Shown here piece by piece: positions 36,362 to 45,589 of a DNA stretch of 64,000 nt. The position numbers were made by a program, and so were the translations under genes. Source of the DNA: Candidatus Sulfidibacterium hydrothermale (lineage in GTDB: Bacteria > Bacteroidota > Bacteroidia > Bacteroidales > F082); contig NZ_CP083760.1 of the NCBI RefSeq assembly GCF_020149915.1, forward strand, positions 124,001-188,000, read 5' to 3'. Numbering within the stretch: position 1 is the stretch's first letter; each line of letters begins with the position of its first letter. The notes beneath the pieces are model-generated. The model made no database searches. It was not told the origin of the DNA and was given only the letters and a program-made list of their open reading frames with translations.

Positions 36362-36502
36362 CTAATTCTTTGTCAGAAGTAAAATCTTTTTTTCGTGTAT
36401 GTTAAATCATTTTAAGATGTTTTTTTTGAATTTTCTTACTCTGCTTTTCAAAGGAAATTTTCAGTCAAAGCAATAAGATTCAGTATGTTGCAAAGGTGCA
36501 GA

Positions 36503-37549
36503 TTACGCTTTTTTCAAGGTAAACGAAAAGGTGGTTCCTTTGCCCGGTTTGCTGCGGACAGTGATGCTTTGACGGTGGGCTTCGATGATGTGTTTCACAA
36601 TAGCCAGCCCGAGACCGGTGCCGCCTTTTTCGCGCGAGCGGCTTTTGTCTACCCTGAAAAAACGTTCGAAAATGCGGGGCAGAAATACTTCCGGAATCCC
36701 GATACCATTGTCACTTACTTCCACCAGAATGTTATCATGAAAATCGTAAAAAGAGATGACAATCCGCCCGTTTTCCGGTTTTCCGTAATTGATGGCATTG
36801 TCCACCAGATTGACCAGTACCTGCCGGATACGGACTTTGTCGGCCATCACTTTCAACTTCCGGTTTTCGGGTTCTTTAATCACGATTTCCGTATTGTTTT
36901 TTTCGGCTTTTACTTCCAGAAATTCGGCCACTTCGCGGGTAAGTTCGTTAATGTCGAAAACCGATTCGTTCAGGTTCAGCACCCCTGATTCGAATTTTGA
37001 AATTTCTTCGAGATCCTGCACAATGGCAATCATCCGGTCCACACTTTTGGCTGTTTTTTTCAGAAATTTCTTATTGATTTTTTCGTCTTTCAACCCGCCA
37101 TCGAGCAACGAAAGAATGTAGCCCTGAATATTAAAAATGGGGGTTTTCAGCTCGTGCGAAACATTACCGAGAAATTCCCGGCGGTAAGCTTCCATTTTCT
37201 GCAGTTCGTCAATTTTCTGCTGTTGTTCGTCGTGCCATTCGAGCACCACCTGGTTTACCATTCCCAAAATGTCGTCCTGATTGTTGTCGGTTTGTTGCCG
37301 GCGTTGGGTTCCGTGCCATTTCCCAATGGTTTTATAAATGACTTTCAGCCGGTTATAAATAAACCGGTTGAGCGAGTAATATACCGAAATGTAGGCGGCG
37401 GTAAAAAGAATAACAGCCGTCAGGAACAAAAAACCCGCATTCAGCTGCATTCCGGTCAGCACCATCACACCGTAAATAGAAAGAAAAGTCAGTGTGATGA
37501 CAGCAGCATTCAACAGGGCCACATTCCGGGGTGCATGTTTTATCGACAT
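36503..37549 (-). CDS. PhoR-like sensor histidine kinase
   Basis: A 348-residue kinase with two N-terminal membrane helices (about 11-31 and 38-58), a short linker, dimerisation/phosphoacceptor motif GNVSHELKTPIFN (H132), and an ATPase domain with N box DNAINYG, DNGIGIPEVF and GTGLGLAIVKHI. There is no PAS or large periplasmic domain, so the sensed signal may be inside the membrane or come from a partner. Its ATG directly abuts the stop of the response-regulator gene. Similar pairs in this phylum are often annotated PhoR/PhoB, but phosphate control cannot be shown from this sequence. Confidence 0.92.
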   Translation of the reverse strand: MSIKHAPRNVALLNAAVITLTFLSIYGVMVLTGMQLNAGFLFLTAVILFTAAYISVYYSLNRFIYNRLKVIYKTIGKWHGTQRRQQTDNNQDDILGMVNQVVLEWHDEQQQKIDELQKMEAYRREFLGNVSHELKTPIFNIQGYILSLLDGGLKDEKINKKFLKKTAKSVDRMIAIVQDLEEISKFESGVLNLNESVFDINELTREVAEFLEVKAEKNNTEIVIKEPENRKLKVMADKVRIRQVLVNLVDNAINYGKPENGRIVISFYDFHDNILVEVSDNGIGIPEVFLPRIFERFFRVDKSRSREKGGTGLGLAIVKHIIEAHRQSITVRSKPGKGTTFSFTLKKA

Positions 37550-38242
37550 TTATTCTTCGTATTTGTAGCCGACACCTTTAATGGTTTTTATGTTTTCGAT
37601 TCCCAGTTTTTCGCGGATTTTGCGGATGTGTACATCGATGGTGCGGTTTCCCACAATCACATCGTCACCCCAGATTTCATGAAAAATCTCATCGCGGCGA
37701 AAAACCTTATTGGGTTTGGATGCCAGCAAATGCAACAGTTTAAATTCTTTTTTCGGAAGCGTAATTTTCTCAGTACCTTTCATCACAAAAAACCCGGATG
37801 GGTCGATGGTGATGTCGTTCCGTTCAACCGGAGCGACTTCGGTTTTTCGGGAACGGCGCAGCAACGCCATAATGCGTTTTACCAGCACTTTAGGCTTCAC
37901 CGGTTTGGTTACGTAATCGTCGGCTCCGGCTTCAAAACCGGCAATTTGCGAATAATCTTCGGCGCGGGCCGTAAGAAAAACAATTAACGTGTTGTCCAGC
38001 GCACCAATTTTCCGGATTTCTTCCACGGCAGTCATACCGTCCATTTTGGGCATCATGATGTCCATCAAAATCAGATGCGGAAGTTCTTTTTTGGCTTTTT
38101 TCACCGCTTCTTCGCCGTCGAAAGCCGTAAAAACCCGGAAACCTTCTTTTTTCAAATTGTATGAAAGAAATTCAATGATGTCTTCTTCATCGTCCACAAG
38201 AAGAATTTTGTACTGGCTAAAGTCGGTTTCTTTTTTTTTCAT
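37550..38242 (-). CDS. OmpR/PhoB-family response regulator
   Basis: A 230-residue regulator: receiver with phosphoacceptor D61 (LILMDIMMPKMDG), YVTKPVKPK, and a winged-helix DNA-binding domain (about 135-228; PKKEFKLLHLLASKPNKVFR, VIVGNRTIDVHIRKIREKLG, TIKGVGYKYEE). It is transcribed with the kinase, zero bases apart. It is divergent from the TetR-controlled efflux operon, with a 225-bp region between the coding starts. Confidence 0.95.
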   Translation of the reverse strand: MKKKETDFSQYKILLVDDEEDIIEFLSYNLKKEGFRVFTAFDGEEAVKKAKKELPHLILMDIMMPKMDGMTAVEEIRKIGALDNTLIVFLTARAEDYSQIAGFEAGADDYVTKPVKPKVLVKRIMALLRRSRKTEVAPVERNDITIDPSGFFVMKGTEKITLPKKEFKLLHLLASKPNKVFRRDEIFHEIWGDDVIVGNRTIDVHIRKIREKLGIENIKTIKGVGYKYEE

Positions 38243-38414
38243 TGTTACAAATAATGGGCGAAGTTGAAAAATTCACCCGTAAGCCCGTCAGACGGTCCGT
38301 TAAATTTTGGTTAAATTTTCCCCTAGCGAAGATACAAAAATCCGTGCCCGCTGCCTGAAAATCTTAAAATTGCATTAATTTTTTAAAAAAGAGACGGGCG
38401 TATTAAAATTTATT

Positions 38415-38438
38415 TACATTTGCAGAGTGAATATTCAC
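38415..38438 (+). promoter_or_regulatory. Promoter and TetR operator of the efflux operon
   Basis: TACATTTG at 38415-38422 is the -7 element. GTGAATATTCAC at 38427-38438 is a perfect 12-bp palindrome at the predicted transcription start. A repressor bound here would block initiation. It lies before the chosen start codon of the TetR gene, so it is a good candidate for autoregulation. Confidence 0.65.
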
Positions 38439-38467
38439 TAACACCCTTTAAAGAAAAGAGAATCAGA

Positions 38468-39049
38468 GTGGAACTATCGACACGTCAGTTAGAAATTGTG
38501 GAAGCCGCCGGCAGGCTGTTAACCACGTCGGGATTATGCGGCCTAACGATTAAAAATCTGGCCAACGAGATGCATTTTTCCGAAAGCGCTTTGTACCGTT
38601 ATTTTAAAAGTAAAGAAGAAATTATTGTTACCCTTTTGCAATATCTGGCTGACAATATTGACGAACGATTACAAAACATTCCACATACTGACCGTGCCGA
38701 CGAAAACTTCGCAGCATTGTTTCGCGATCAGTTCCTGTTTTTTAAGGAGAAGCCCTTTTTTGTCGTAGCGGTATTTTCCGACGGTTTACCGGAAGAAAAC
38801 CGGCTCATTAACGAAATGATACAAAAGCTCATTCAAATAAAAGTAAAATATTTAAACACCATCATAAACGACGGACAACAAAACGGGATTTTTACTTCTG
38901 AAGTAGAAAGCGATGAACTGGTAAGCATTATTATGGGAGCCTTTCAATTGCAGATGCTAAAATGGCGGATTTCCCATTTTCAGTTTGACATTATGGAAGC
39001 CGGCGAAAAAATGATACAATCGTTATTAACTTTAATAAAAAAACCATGA
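38468..39049 (+). CDS. TetR/AcrR-family repressor
   Basis: A 193-residue regulator. N-terminal helix-turn-helix domain (RQLEIVEAAGRLLTTSG, GLTIKNLANEMHFSESALYRY) and helical ligand-binding C-terminal part. The start is GTG at 38468: an earlier in-frame TTG (38420) overlaps the -7 promoter element and the operator and cannot be translated from this promoter. The gene overlaps the next by 4 bp (ATGA), showing translational coupling with a haem lipoprotein and the efflux genes, which it probably represses. The inducing ligand is unknown. Confidence 0.93.
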   Translation: MELSTRQLEIVEAAGRLLTTSGLCGLTIKNLANEMHFSESALYRYFKSKEEIIVTLLQYLADNIDERLQNIPHTDRADENFAALFRDQFLFFKEKPFFVVAVFSDGLPEENRLINEMIQKLIQIKVKYLNTIINDGQQNGIFTSEVESDELVSIIMGAFQLQMLKWRISHFQFDIMEAGEKMIQSLLTLIKKP

Positions 39050-39834
39050 GAACGCAACTTATATTCCTAATTTTTATTACTTTAGCCTTCGTCCGCTGCC
39101 AGGGGAGCAGCCGGACAGAAGCTACCGGAAAACAAGCGATACAAGATAAAAGTGTGGCCGATACAATAGACTTTCAAAAAGGGTATGCCCTGATGAAGCA
39201 AAAATGTTTTATCTGTCATCTGGAGAAACCCGATCCGGCCAAGCGAAATCAAATGATTGCCCCGCCCATGGTACGGGTGCAACAACATTATAAACCGGCT
39301 TATCCCAAACGTAACGACTTTGTTCAGGCTGTGATGAATTATGTAAAAAACCCTTCAGAAAAAACAACCCTGATGCCCGGGGCTGTTAAAAGGTTTCACC
39401 TGATGCCTAAACTGGTTTATACCGATCAGGAACTGCGCTTGATTGCCGAAACTTTGTATCAGCATGATTTTCAGGCAAGCCCCGGACAAAACCAGGGAAT
39501 GAACCGTCCTTTGACACTCAATCAGGGTAAAAAATGGGTGCTGGATGCCGAAACCATGAAAAACATGAATTTAATTGATCAAAAAATCAATCATTTCTCT
39601 TCATCACAACTTTCTGACTACCATCAACTGGGAAAAGAAATTTTCGGAATGGCCAAAACCGTTTTGCTGGAAAACGGACATCAGGGACAGGCTTATACCG
39701 AGCTGCAATCTTTCTTTCATAACATCGAAGACAACATGCATGCATTAATGGCAGCAGCCACGGTAAGCGAAGGACAAAAACAACTCACGATTTTAAAACA
39801 AAAATTCAAAAAATTCCATCAATATTTCAAATAA
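39046..39834 (+). CDS. Mono-haem c-type cytochrome lipoprotein
   Basis: A 262-residue exported protein. Lipobox at VRC (C18); haem motif CFICH (C54, C57, H58); probable distal methionine among M110 and M120, each followed by proline as in class I cytochromes. The C-terminal part (about 165-262) is a helical bundle with no cysteine (SSSQLSDYHQLGKEIF, FFHNIEDNMHALM). It is placed between the TetR gene (4-bp overlap) and the TolC gene (52-bp gap), so it belongs to the efflux operon, which is unusual. It might carry out electron transfer, or sense redox or a haem ligand near the efflux system; this is inference. Confidence 0.85.
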   Translation: MRTQLIFLIFITLAFVRCQGSSRTEATGKQAIQDKSVADTIDFQKGYALMKQKCFICHLEKPDPAKRNQMIAPPMVRVQQHYKPAYPKRNDFVQAVMNYVKNPSEKTTLMPGAVKRFHLMPKLVYTDQELRLIAETLYQHDFQASPGQNQGMNRPLTLNQGKKWVLDAETMKNMNLIDQKINHFSSSQLSDYHQLGKEIFGMAKTVLLENGHQGQAYTELQSFFHNIEDNMHALMAAATVSEGQKQLTILKQKFKKFHQYFK

Positions 39835-39886
39835 AACGAAAGGGTGTAAAAACTGTTCGATCAATCATTAAAAAAATTTAAACAAA

Positions 39887-41218
39887 ATGTTCAAGAGCGT
39901 TCACAAACTTAAAATTCTGTTGTCGTTTATTTTTATAACGACGGTATCCACGCCGCTTTTTGCCCAGGTTTGGACCCTGCAGCAATGTATTGATACAGCA
40001 CAGCAGTACAATACAACGCTGCAAATCAGCAAAAACGACATGGCGGTGAGTACGGAAAAAGAAAAAGAAGCGAAAGCCAATCTGATTCCCAAACTCAAAT
40101 TCAGTGCCGATTACAAATATTTTATCGATCAGCCTTACCAGCTGATGCCACAATCGGCTTTTGGCGGTCCCGAAGGATTATTTAAAGAAGTACAATTCGG
40201 TACACCACACAATTTTAACATTGGCGTTCAAGCTGCATTACCGCTATATAATTCACAAATCTACGGTGCAATCAAAGCAACCAAAACCGCTTCAAAACTT
40301 AAACGGTTACAATTCAAAAAAACAAGGGAAGAAGTATTTTTTAACGTATCGAATTTGTACTACAATGCCCAGATTTTGAAACACCAGCTGGCATTTGTCG
40401 ACAGCAACCTGGTAAACACCACCAAACTGCTGGCTACCATGAAATTATTGCACGAACAACAACTGGCAAAAAATACCGATGTGGAAAACGTGCAACTGCA
40501 GGAAGCCAAATTAAAGGTACAGCGCGAAATTGTTTTAAACAACCTGAATCAGGTGATTCGTTTGTTGAAATTCACCATGGGTATTCCGTCAAACCAGCCT
40601 TTTGATGTGGAAACCGAGATTCATTATCAGGCCAATACCACCTATACGCCGCATGTTATCGTGGACATTCAACTGGCAGAAACACAAAAAAGCCTGTTGA
40701 GCAACGAACTGAAAACACTGAAAAATTCCAGGATTCCTTCGGTTTCGTTGTACGGTGCTTACTCACAGGTGGGTTTCGGGTACGATAAAAAACCCAACGA
40801 TTTTCTGAAATTTTACCCCACCACCTTTGCCGGATTGCAAATTACCGTACCGCTGTTTAACGGAACCGTTACCAAACGTAAAATCAACCAGAAAAAAATC
40901 GAACTGAAAAACAGTCAGTTGCGGCTGAATTTGTTAAACGAACAAAACAACATCGAAATTAAGAATGCCCGGAATCAGCGGGCTGTAGCTTTAAAAAATA
41001 TTTTGAATACTTCGGCACAAATTAAACTGGCCGAATCGGTTTACCGGCATACCGTTTTGCAACAAAAGCAGGGACTGGCCAACATTACCGATGTATTAAT
41101 GGCCGACAGTAATTTAAAGGAAGCCCAGCAAAATTATATTGCCGCGGTGGTAAACTATCTGAAAGCCGACCTTGAACTGAAAAAATTAACCGGAAATATT
41201 GATTCAACAGTAAAATAA
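39887..41218 (+). CDS. TolC-family outer-membrane efflux protein
   Basis: A 443-residue protein with a signal peptide (LSFIFITTVSTPLFAQ) and the two-fold repeat of long helices and short strands of TolC family proteins (WTLQQCIDTAQQYNTTLQIS at the start, IKLAESVYRHTVLQQKQGL in the second half, ending in NYLKADLELKKLTG). It forms the outer-membrane duct for the pump encoded downstream. It is second in the operon after the cytochrome and precedes the adaptor gene by 15 bp. Confidence 0.94.
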   Translation: MFKSVHKLKILLSFIFITTVSTPLFAQVWTLQQCIDTAQQYNTTLQISKNDMAVSTEKEKEAKANLIPKLKFSADYKYFIDQPYQLMPQSAFGGPEGLFKEVQFGTPHNFNIGVQAALPLYNSQIYGAIKATKTASKLKRLQFKKTREEVFFNVSNLYYNAQILKHQLAFVDSNLVNTTKLLATMKLLHEQQLAKNTDVENVQLQEAKLKVQREIVLNNLNQVIRLLKFTMGIPSNQPFDVETEIHYQANTTYTPHVIVDIQLAETQKSLLSNELKTLKNSRIPSVSLYGAYSQVGFGYDKKPNDFLKFYPTTFAGLQITVPLFNGTVTKRKINQKKIELKNSQLRLNLLNEQNNIEIKNARNQRAVALKNILNTSAQIKLAESVYRHTVLQQKQGLANITDVLMADSNLKEAQQNYIAAVVNYLKADLELKKLTGNIDSTVK

Positions 41219-41233
41219 ATAAAACGCAAGAAG

Positions 41234-42295
41234 ATGAATACAAAAAAGTTTTTATGGATTTTTTCCCTGCTGGCCATTATTGTTATGATGGTTCTTCAAT
41301 TGAAAAAAAATAAAGAAATAACGGTGCACAAAGTGTATCATTACGATAAAAGTGCCCCGATCAGCATTCATGTGGACACACTGAGACTTCAATGGCTGAA
41401 CAACAAAACATCGTTTACCGGTATTTTTAATCCGAATCATGAGTCTAAGATCTCGGCCGATGTTCCCGGAAAAATTGTGTCGGTATTTGTGGATGAAGGA
41501 AGTGTGGTAAAAAAAGGACAACCGCTTTTGCAACAGGACAAATCAGATTTTGAGCTGCAACTGAAACAGGTAGAAGTCAACATAAAAGGACTGGAAGATG
41601 ATGTCAGACGGTATTCTGTTTTGAAAAAAGCCGATGCGGTACAGGGAGTAAAACTCGAAAAAGCCCAACTGGGATTACAGGCAGCAAAAATCCAGAAAGC
41701 CATCCTTCAGGATAAAATCAATAAAACAACCGTTCGTGCCCCTTTCAGTGGAATTATCACCATGAAATTCCGTGAAAAAGGCGAGTATGCCGCTCCCGGT
41801 ATGCCTTTGTTCCAGCTTGTGGATATTTCCAACCTGAAATTCACCATCAACGTTTCCGAAAATGAAGTCATCCTGTTTAAAACCGGAAAAGAATTTCCGG
41901 TGGTGGCCAATGTTTATCCGCAGGATCAGCTTATCGGAAAAGTAACCACTGTGGGTAGCGAATCCAACAAAATGAGCCATGATTTTCCTGTTTTGTTTGC
42001 CGTAAAAAATACCCCCGGTTTAAAAATAAAAGCCGGAATGTTTGGCAATGTATATGTAAAAAGAGAAGCCAACAAACAGCACATTATTATTGAAGCATCG
42101 TCTATTGTCGGAAGTAATATCCATCCGCAGGTTTACATCATCAAAAACGGAAAAGCCTGGCTGCATGATATTGTCATTTCCGGCCGGTTTAAAAATAAAG
42201 CCATTGTTTCAAAAGGGCTGAACCCGGGCGATGTAATTGTTACCACCGGATTTATCAACCTGTTCGACGGAGCCAATGTAACCATTAAGAAGTAA
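41234..42295 (+). CDS. RND efflux periplasmic adaptor (HlyD/MFP family)
   Basis: A 353-residue adaptor with one N-terminal membrane helix (FLWIFSLLAIIVMMVLQL), a biotinyl/lipoyl-like domain (SADVPGKIVSVFVDEGSVVK and its mirror half TTVRAPFSGIITMKFREKGE), a helical hairpin between them, and a beta-barrel and membrane-proximal domain (VNVYPQDQLIGKVTTVGSES). There is no lipobox, so it is anchored by the helix rather than lipid. It lies 5 bp upstream of the pump gene. Confidence 0.94.
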   Translation: MNTKKFLWIFSLLAIIVMMVLQLKKNKEITVHKVYHYDKSAPISIHVDTLRLQWLNNKTSFTGIFNPNHESKISADVPGKIVSVFVDEGSVVKKGQPLLQQDKSDFELQLKQVEVNIKGLEDDVRRYSVLKKADAVQGVKLEKAQLGLQAAKIQKAILQDKINKTTVRAPFSGIITMKFREKGEYAAPGMPLFQLVDISNLKFTINVSENEVILFKTGKEFPVVANVYPQDQLIGKVTTVGSESNKMSHDFPVLFAVKNTPGLKIKAGMFGNVYVKREANKQHIIIEASSIVGSNIHPQVYIIKNGKAWLHDIVISGRFKNKAIVSKGLNPGDVIVTTGFINLFDGANVTIKK

Positions 42296-42300
42296 GTGCT

Positions 42301-45300
42301 ATGAATATTACAGAATTATCCATAAAACGACCCTCGCTGATCGTGGTTTTGTTTGGCGTATTCATTTTGCTGGGCGTCATTGGCTTCAGTAATTTGAGTT
42401 ACGAACTGTTGCCCGATTTCAGCCAGCCGGTGGTGGTAATCAAAACCATGTATCCCGGTGCCGAACCCCACGAAGTAGAAAATACCGTATCCCGAAAACT
42501 GGAAGATGCCCTGTCGAATCTCGAAGGGATCGACTACATGGAAACCTACTCGTTGCCTAATGCTTCGGTAATTATTGTCAACCTGAAATACGGTACCAAC
42601 CTCGATAATACCATGCAAAATGCCCAGCGGTATATCGACAACATCAAAAACGACCTGCCGGATGATATTTTGAGTCCGCAGATGAGTAAGGTTTCGCCCA
42701 ACGACTTGCCGATTATGTCCATCAGTGCCACCAGTAACCTGCCGGCTACTGTTTTCTATCAGAAAATGAAAGATGATTTTCTGCCTCAGATTCAGCAGTT
42801 GAACGGGGTAGCCGAAATCACGATGCTTGGTGGTGAGCAACGCGAAATTCTCGTGAAAGTAGACCAGAAAAAGCTGAAGCTTTATAAAGTTTCGCTGTTG
42901 CAGGTGGTCGAAGCCATTAAACAATCGGATATCGACATTCCTTCGGGCGATGTAAAAACCGATAAAGAGTATCACTCGGTTCGTCTGATCGGAAAATTCA
43001 AAAATATCAGTCAGATTATGAACGTGCAGGTGGCCATGCCCTCACCCGGTAACCCGGTATATGTGAAAGATGTGGCTTCGGTAGTGGACGGAGTAAAAGA
43101 AATTACTTCGGTCAGCCGCTACAACGGCGTAAACGGAATCGGGATTTTGCTGAAGAAGCAGGGCGATGCCAATGCCGTGGACGTATCGCGACTGGTACGT
43201 AAAAAACTGAAACAGATCGAAAAAGAGTACGCCAAGTACAACGTAAAATTCAAAATTGCCGACGACTCGACCACCAACACCATTGCCGCTGTAAATTCGG
43301 TGGTGGACGACCTGATTTTGGCCGTTATTCTTGTGTCGGTGGTGATGTTGCTGTTCTTACGCAGTTATCGGAACTCTATCATCGTATTGATTGCCATTCC
43401 TACTTCGCTGGTTACGGCTTTCGCCATGATGTGGATTCTCGGCTATACGCTGAACCTTATGACGTTGCTGGCCATGTCGTTGATTATCGGTATTTTGGTG
43501 GATGACTCGATTGTGATTATCGAAAATATCCAGCGTCACCTCGACATGGGAAAAGACAAACGCGAAGCGGCTCTCGAAGGCCGAATGGAAATTGGTTTTT
43601 CTGCTGTTTCCATTACCCTTGTGGACGTGGTGGTGTTTGCTCCTATTTTGTTTTTGCACGTCTTTGTGGCCGGTATGCTGAAACAGTTTTCGGTGGTTGT
43701 TATTACCTCTACGCTCACCAGTTTGCTGGTAGGTTTTACGCTGACCCCGTGGCTTGCTTCACGTATCGGGAAAAAAGAAGACCTGAAACCTACCAATCCG
43801 CTCAACCGCTTTTTGCTTTGGTTCGAAGACCAGCTTCAACGTTTTATTGAATGGTACGGACACCAGCTTGAGTGGGTATTGAACCACAAGCTGATTTTTA
43901 CTGGCATTGTTTTGTTCCTGTTCCTGCTGACCGGCCTTATCATGAAACAGGGAATTATCGGGGAAGAGATGATGTCCACGGGCGACCAGGGTAAATTCAG
44001 CCTGAACCTTGAGTTTGACAAAACCACAACGGTTCATAAAAACAATATCATCAGCCAAAAGGTTGAAAATTACATTCTGAGTCAGCCCGAAGTATCCACA
44101 CTCTTTAGTAACATTGCCGGTCCCAGTACCGGAATCGGAAGTCTTGGTATCGGCTCGCCATATATTTCGGAATTTACCATTCAGCTTAAACCGTTGAAAG
44201 AGCGCAAAATGTCAACCATTGCTTATATGAAATGGCTGAAAAAAGAGCTCAACAAGCGGTATCCCGGCATTAACTTTTCCATGTCTGAACTGGGACTTAT
44301 CCCGCGTTCGGCGCCTATTAAAATTACCTTGAGCGGGAGTGACCTGAATGTGGTAATGAAAACGGCCAAAGACTTGCAGGATGCTGTTGAAAAAATTCCG
44401 GGAGCTGACAATGTCCGCCTGTCGGTGGAAGAAGGAAACCCGGAGTACAAGGTGATTCCCGACAAAGACAAAATGAAACGTCTTGGTTTGTCCACTGCTT
44501 ATGTCGGACTGTCGCTGAGAACTGCTTTTAAAGGAAACGACGATGCTACCCTCGTACAAAAAGGAACTGAATATCCCATCGAAATCCGGTTGGATAACTT
44601 CGACCGCCGGAATTACGAAGATGTGAAAAATCTGATCGTGGTCAATCCCATGCATGTTCCTGTCAGGGTATCGCAGTTTGCCAAAGTGGTACAGGACAAC
44701 TCGCCTTCGATGTTGGAACGGATCAACCGTCAGCCGGCCATTACGCTGACTTCGGAAGCTTTCGGAAGACCATCCGGAACACTGGCTTCCGATGTGGTAA
44801 AATACCTGAAAAAACACCCGTTGCCCGAAGGAATTAAACTCACCTGGGAATCGGATGTGAAAACGCAAAATGAAAGTTTCGGTGCGCTGAGTTCCGTAAT
44901 GCTTATTTCGTTTATTCTGATTTACCTCATCATGGTTGCGCTGTACGACAATTACGTTTATCCATTTGTAGCTTTGTTTGGTATTCCAGTGGCTGTTATT
45001 GGTGCTTTCCTTGCCCTGAACCTGTCGCTGAACAACATTACCCTGTTTGCTCTGCTCGGTATGATTATGTTGATGGGGCTGGTAACCAAAAACGCCATTT
45101 TGATTGTGGACTTTACCAACCACCTGAAAGCGCAGGGAAAACATTATAAAGAAGCGCTGATTCTGGCTGGTAAAGAACGTATGCGTCCTATTTTGATGAC
45201 CACACTGGCCATGACCATTGGTATGCTGCCGATTGCGCTGGCCAAAGGAACCGCCAGTGAATGGAAAAACGGTCTGGCATGGGTAATTATCGGCGGATTG

Positions 45301-45402
45301 CTTTCTTCGCTGATGCTTACGGTTTATCTTGTTCCGATGGTTTACTATCTTGTGGACCGGACCAAAGAAAAATTTGGTAAAAAGAAAATAAAACAAGATT
45401 AA
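42301..45402 (+). CDS. RND-family inner-membrane efflux pump (HAE1-type)
   Basis: A 1033-residue transporter with 12 membrane helices in two halves, each followed by a large periplasmic loop. Near the first helix: LSIKRPSLIVVLFGVFILLG. Helix 4 carries the proton-relay acidic pair in GILVDDSIVIIEN. The second half includes LLGMIMLMGLVTKNAILIVD. Length and motifs fit proton-driven efflux of hydrophobic or amphiphilic compounds rather than metal CzcA. It ends the TetR operon with a strong terminator at 45415. Confidence 0.95.
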   Translation: MNITELSIKRPSLIVVLFGVFILLGVIGFSNLSYELLPDFSQPVVVIKTMYPGAEPHEVENTVSRKLEDALSNLEGIDYMETYSLPNASVIIVNLKYGTNLDNTMQNAQRYIDNIKNDLPDDILSPQMSKVSPNDLPIMSISATSNLPATVFYQKMKDDFLPQIQQLNGVAEITMLGGEQREILVKVDQKKLKLYKVSLLQVVEAIKQSDIDIPSGDVKTDKEYHSVRLIGKFKNISQIMNVQVAMPSPGNPVYVKDVASVVDGVKEITSVSRYNGVNGIGILLKKQGDANAVDVSRLVRKKLKQIEKEYAKYNVKFKIADDSTTNTIAAVNSVVDDLILAVILVSVVMLLFLRSYRNSIIVLIAIPTSLVTAFAMMWILGYTLNLMTLLAMSLIIGILVDDSIVIIENIQRHLDMGKDKREAALEGRMEIGFSAVSITLVDVVVFAPILFLHVFVAGMLKQFSVVVITSTLTSLLVGFTLTPWLASRIGKKEDLKPTNPLNRFLLWFEDQLQRFIEWYGHQLEWVLNHKLIFTGIVLFLFLLTGLIMKQGIIGEEMMSTGDQGKFSLNLEFDKTTTVHKNNIISQKVENYILSQPEVSTLFSNIAGPSTGIGSLGIGSPYISEFTIQLKPLKERKMSTIAYMKWLKKELNKRYPGINFSMSELGLIPRSAPIKITLSGSDLNVVMKTAKDLQDAVEKIPGADNVRLSVEEGNPEYKVIPDKDKMKRLGLSTAYVGLSLRTAFKGNDDATLVQKGTEYPIEIRLDNFDRRNYEDVKNLIVVNPMHVPVRVSQFAKVVQDNSPSMLERINRQPAITLTSEAFGRPSGTLASDVVKYLKKHPLPEGIKLTWESDVKTQNESFGALSSVMLISFILIYLIMVALYDNYVYPFVALFGIPVAVIGAFLALNLSLNNITLFALLGMIMLMGLVTKNAILIVDFTNHLKAQGKHYKEALILAGKERMRPILMTTLAMTIGMLPIALAKGTASEWKNGLAWVIIGGLLSSLMLTVYLVPMVYYLVDRTKEKFGKKKIKQD

Positions 45403-45414
45403 ACAAATACTCGA

Positions 45415-45456
45415 AGCTCGTCCTTGTTAACGGAAAATAACAAGGGCGGGCTTTTG
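45415..45456 (+). terminator. Rho-independent terminator of the efflux operon
   Basis: A 15-bp stem from AGCTCGTCCTTGTTA and TAACAAGGGCGGGCT (two G-T pairs), followed by TTTT. Confidence 0.85.
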
Positions 45457-45489
45457 AAAACCGGGAAAGTGTTTGCCAATGGCTCATAA

Positions 45490-45518
45490 AAGTACTCGGA
45501 AATATTATTCGAGTACTT
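45490..45518 (+). promoter_or_regulatory. Inverted repeat AAGTACTCG/CGAGTACTT upstream of the phospholipase-like gene
   Basis: Perfect 9-bp arms with an 11-nt spacer, 72 bp before the ATG at 45590. It may be an operator or an RNA hairpin. No clear TAnnTTTG element was seen, so the gene may rely on an unrecognised promoter. Confidence 0.4.
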
Positions 45519-45589
45519 AAACCATCAGCAAAAAGAAAAACAGAATATTTTCTGTGGACAGGTTTCTTTTTCAACAAAAATTAAAAGTC

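Noticed and set aside
38420-38467. TTG start at 38420 for the TetR gene
   Set aside because: It overlaps the -7 element and operator, so the transcript would start after it; GTG 38468 is used instead.
44212-45396. A 394-codon minus-strand frame opposite the RND gene
   Set aside because: Antisense of a conserved membrane transporter; the product is rich in N, Q, H and F with no family features.
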